A stretch of 32,608 nt of DNA, taken from the NCBI GenBank assembly GCA_945897475.1, contig CAMDFL010000039.1:1-32608 (forward strand). The letters run 5' to 3'. The translations under genes and the position numbers were made by a program. The notes under the pieces are model-generated. The model was not told where the DNA came from, made no database searches, and was given only the letters and a program-made list of their open reading frames with translations. This stretch comes from Bordetella parapertussis. Its GTDB lineage: Bacteria > Pseudomonadota > Gammaproteobacteria > Burkholderiales > SG8-39. Shown piece after piece: positions 31,770-32,608 of the stretch (its first letter is position 1; every line of letters begins with the position of its first letter).

Positions 31770-32608
31770 ATGAATTCCCTAAACAAACTATACGTCTCGA
31801 TATTTCTCATCGTCCTGTTGCCATCGTTCGCCTTGGCCGCTGGTTTGGGCCGGATGACGGTGCAGTCGGGCCTGGGTCAGCCCCTGCGAGCGGAAATTGA
31901 GGTGGTGGCCTTGCAACCTGGCGAGGCCGATACTTTGGCGGCCGCTTTGGCTTCCGTCGCCAGTTTTCGACAGGCGAATATCGAATATACCTCGGCTCTG
32001 CAAACCATCCGTTTTGCCATCGAGCGCCGGCCTAACAATCAACACGTGATTTCTTTGACCTCGACTCAGCCGATGAACGAACCGTTCCTCGATATGCTGG
32101 TGGAATTGACGTGGTCCGCGGGGCGCCTGGTGCGCGAGTACACCTTTCTTCTGGATCCGCCCGAGTTGAAGCCGACAGTCAGCGCGCCGACTCCTCCGGT
32201 GACGCCACCGTTCGTCTCGCCCTTGGCGCAGGAAACGCCAAAACCACCCGTGAGTACTTCTTCGGCTACTGCGGCGTCTTCCCAGAAGGGGCCAATCCAG
32301 TCATCGGCCAGAGTCGCGGCGCCAAAGCCTTCGTCTGAACCATCAGTAAAAGCAGCTGCCCAATATGAGGTCAAACGAGGCGATACGCTTGGCAAAATAG
32401 CGTCGCAGAACATGCTGGCGGGCGCCAGCCTGCAGCAAATGCTGACGGCCTTATATCGGGGCAATGTCAACGCTTTTGATGGCAAGAATATGAATCGTCT
32501 GCGTATTGGAAAGATCTTGGATCTTCCTGCCGCCGGGGACATAGAGGGAATCAGTCAAAACGACGCGTTGCAATTGGTGAGCGGCCAGGCATCGGATTAC
32601 CGTGAGTA
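31770..32608 (+). CDS. fimV: FimV-family polar hub / pilus assembly protein, 5' part
   Basis: Runs off the right end; 279 codons are visible. ATG 31770 begins a signal peptide (LYVSIFLIVLLPSFALA) with cleavage after about residue 24. The FimV N-terminal domain follows: AGLGRMTVQSGLGQPLRAEIE and SFRQANIEYTSALQTIRFAI, ending with VELTWSAGRLVREYTFLLDPP near 113-133. A Pro/Ser/Ala-rich linker leads to a LysM peptidoglycan-binding motif (YEVKRGDTLGKIASQN) near 206-221. In relatives this protein sits in the inner membrane and organises type IV pili and cell-pole components. The long cytoplasmic part lies outside the window. The 231-base gap before it shows no clear promoter. Confidence 0.95.
   Translation, partial: MNSLNKLYVSIFLIVLLPSFALAAGLGRMTVQSGLGQPLRAEIEVVALQPGEADTLAAALASVASFRQANIEYTSALQTIRFAIERRPNNQHVISLTSTQPMNEPFLDMLVELTWSAGRLVREYTFLLDPPELKPTVSAPTPPVTPPFVSPLAQETPKPPVSTSSATAASSQKGPIQSSARVAAPKPSSEPSVKAAAQYEVKRGDTLGKIASQNMLAGASLQQMLTALYRGNVNAFDGKNMNRLRIGKILDLPAAGDIEGISQNDALQLVSGQASDYRE

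Overview
The window looks like a chromosomal segment from a betaproteobacterium, probably Burkholderiales or a close relative. Three things suggest this: the leuC-leuD-leuB-asd-fimV gene order at the right end, the presence of Bug-type (TctC) solute-binding proteins, and fairly high GC with many GTG/TTG starts. I cannot place it to genus from sequence alone.

Layout. (1) About 1-7.2 kb is a catabolic-looking accessory stretch: a luciferase-like flavin oxidoreductase, a decayed ParDE toxin-antitoxin locus, a small exported membrane protein, a cupin, a Bug solute receptor divergent from a Rieske ring-hydroxylating oxygenase (alpha and beta subunits, no electron-transfer partner nearby), and a MetE-like zinc methyltransferase flanked by two copies of a G/C-run repeat. 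(2) 7.3-8.2 kb is a SAM methyltransferase with a signal peptide, closed by a strong terminator. (3) 8.3-11.6 kb is the biotin operon bioF-bioD-bioA. (4) 11.6-13.2 kb holds a truncated VOC fragment, a membrane-anchored winged-helix protein and a small helical protein. (5) 13.4-18.8 kb holds an SDR epimerase, a hydantoinase-like amidohydrolase, a Bug-receptor remnant, SelO and a membrane-anchored protein built of 20-residue repeats. (6) 18.9-25.8 kb is a minus-strand block: a fused transporter/spermidine-synthase-like protein, a SNF2 helicase and a SWIM zinc-finger protein. (7) 25.9 kb to the end holds an M48 metalloprotease lipoprotein, then leuC, leuD, leuB and asd (leucine and aspartate-family biosynthesis), then the 5' part of fimV, which runs off the window.

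The most unusual property is not a single gene. At least eleven gene borders carry short degenerate tandem repeats (period 10-24 bp, 2-5 copies), many beginning at a stop codon or ending at a ribosome binding site. In two cases the period is a multiple of three and the duplication has multiplied in-frame stop codons; in bioF it has extended the protein by 5-residue repeats. Unit sequences differ from locus to locus, except that the arrays at 1125-1229 and 25790-25833 share a core. This suggests a recurrent local duplication process rather than one mobile repeat family.

No rRNA, tRNA, CRISPR array, intact insertion sequence or replication origin was recognised.
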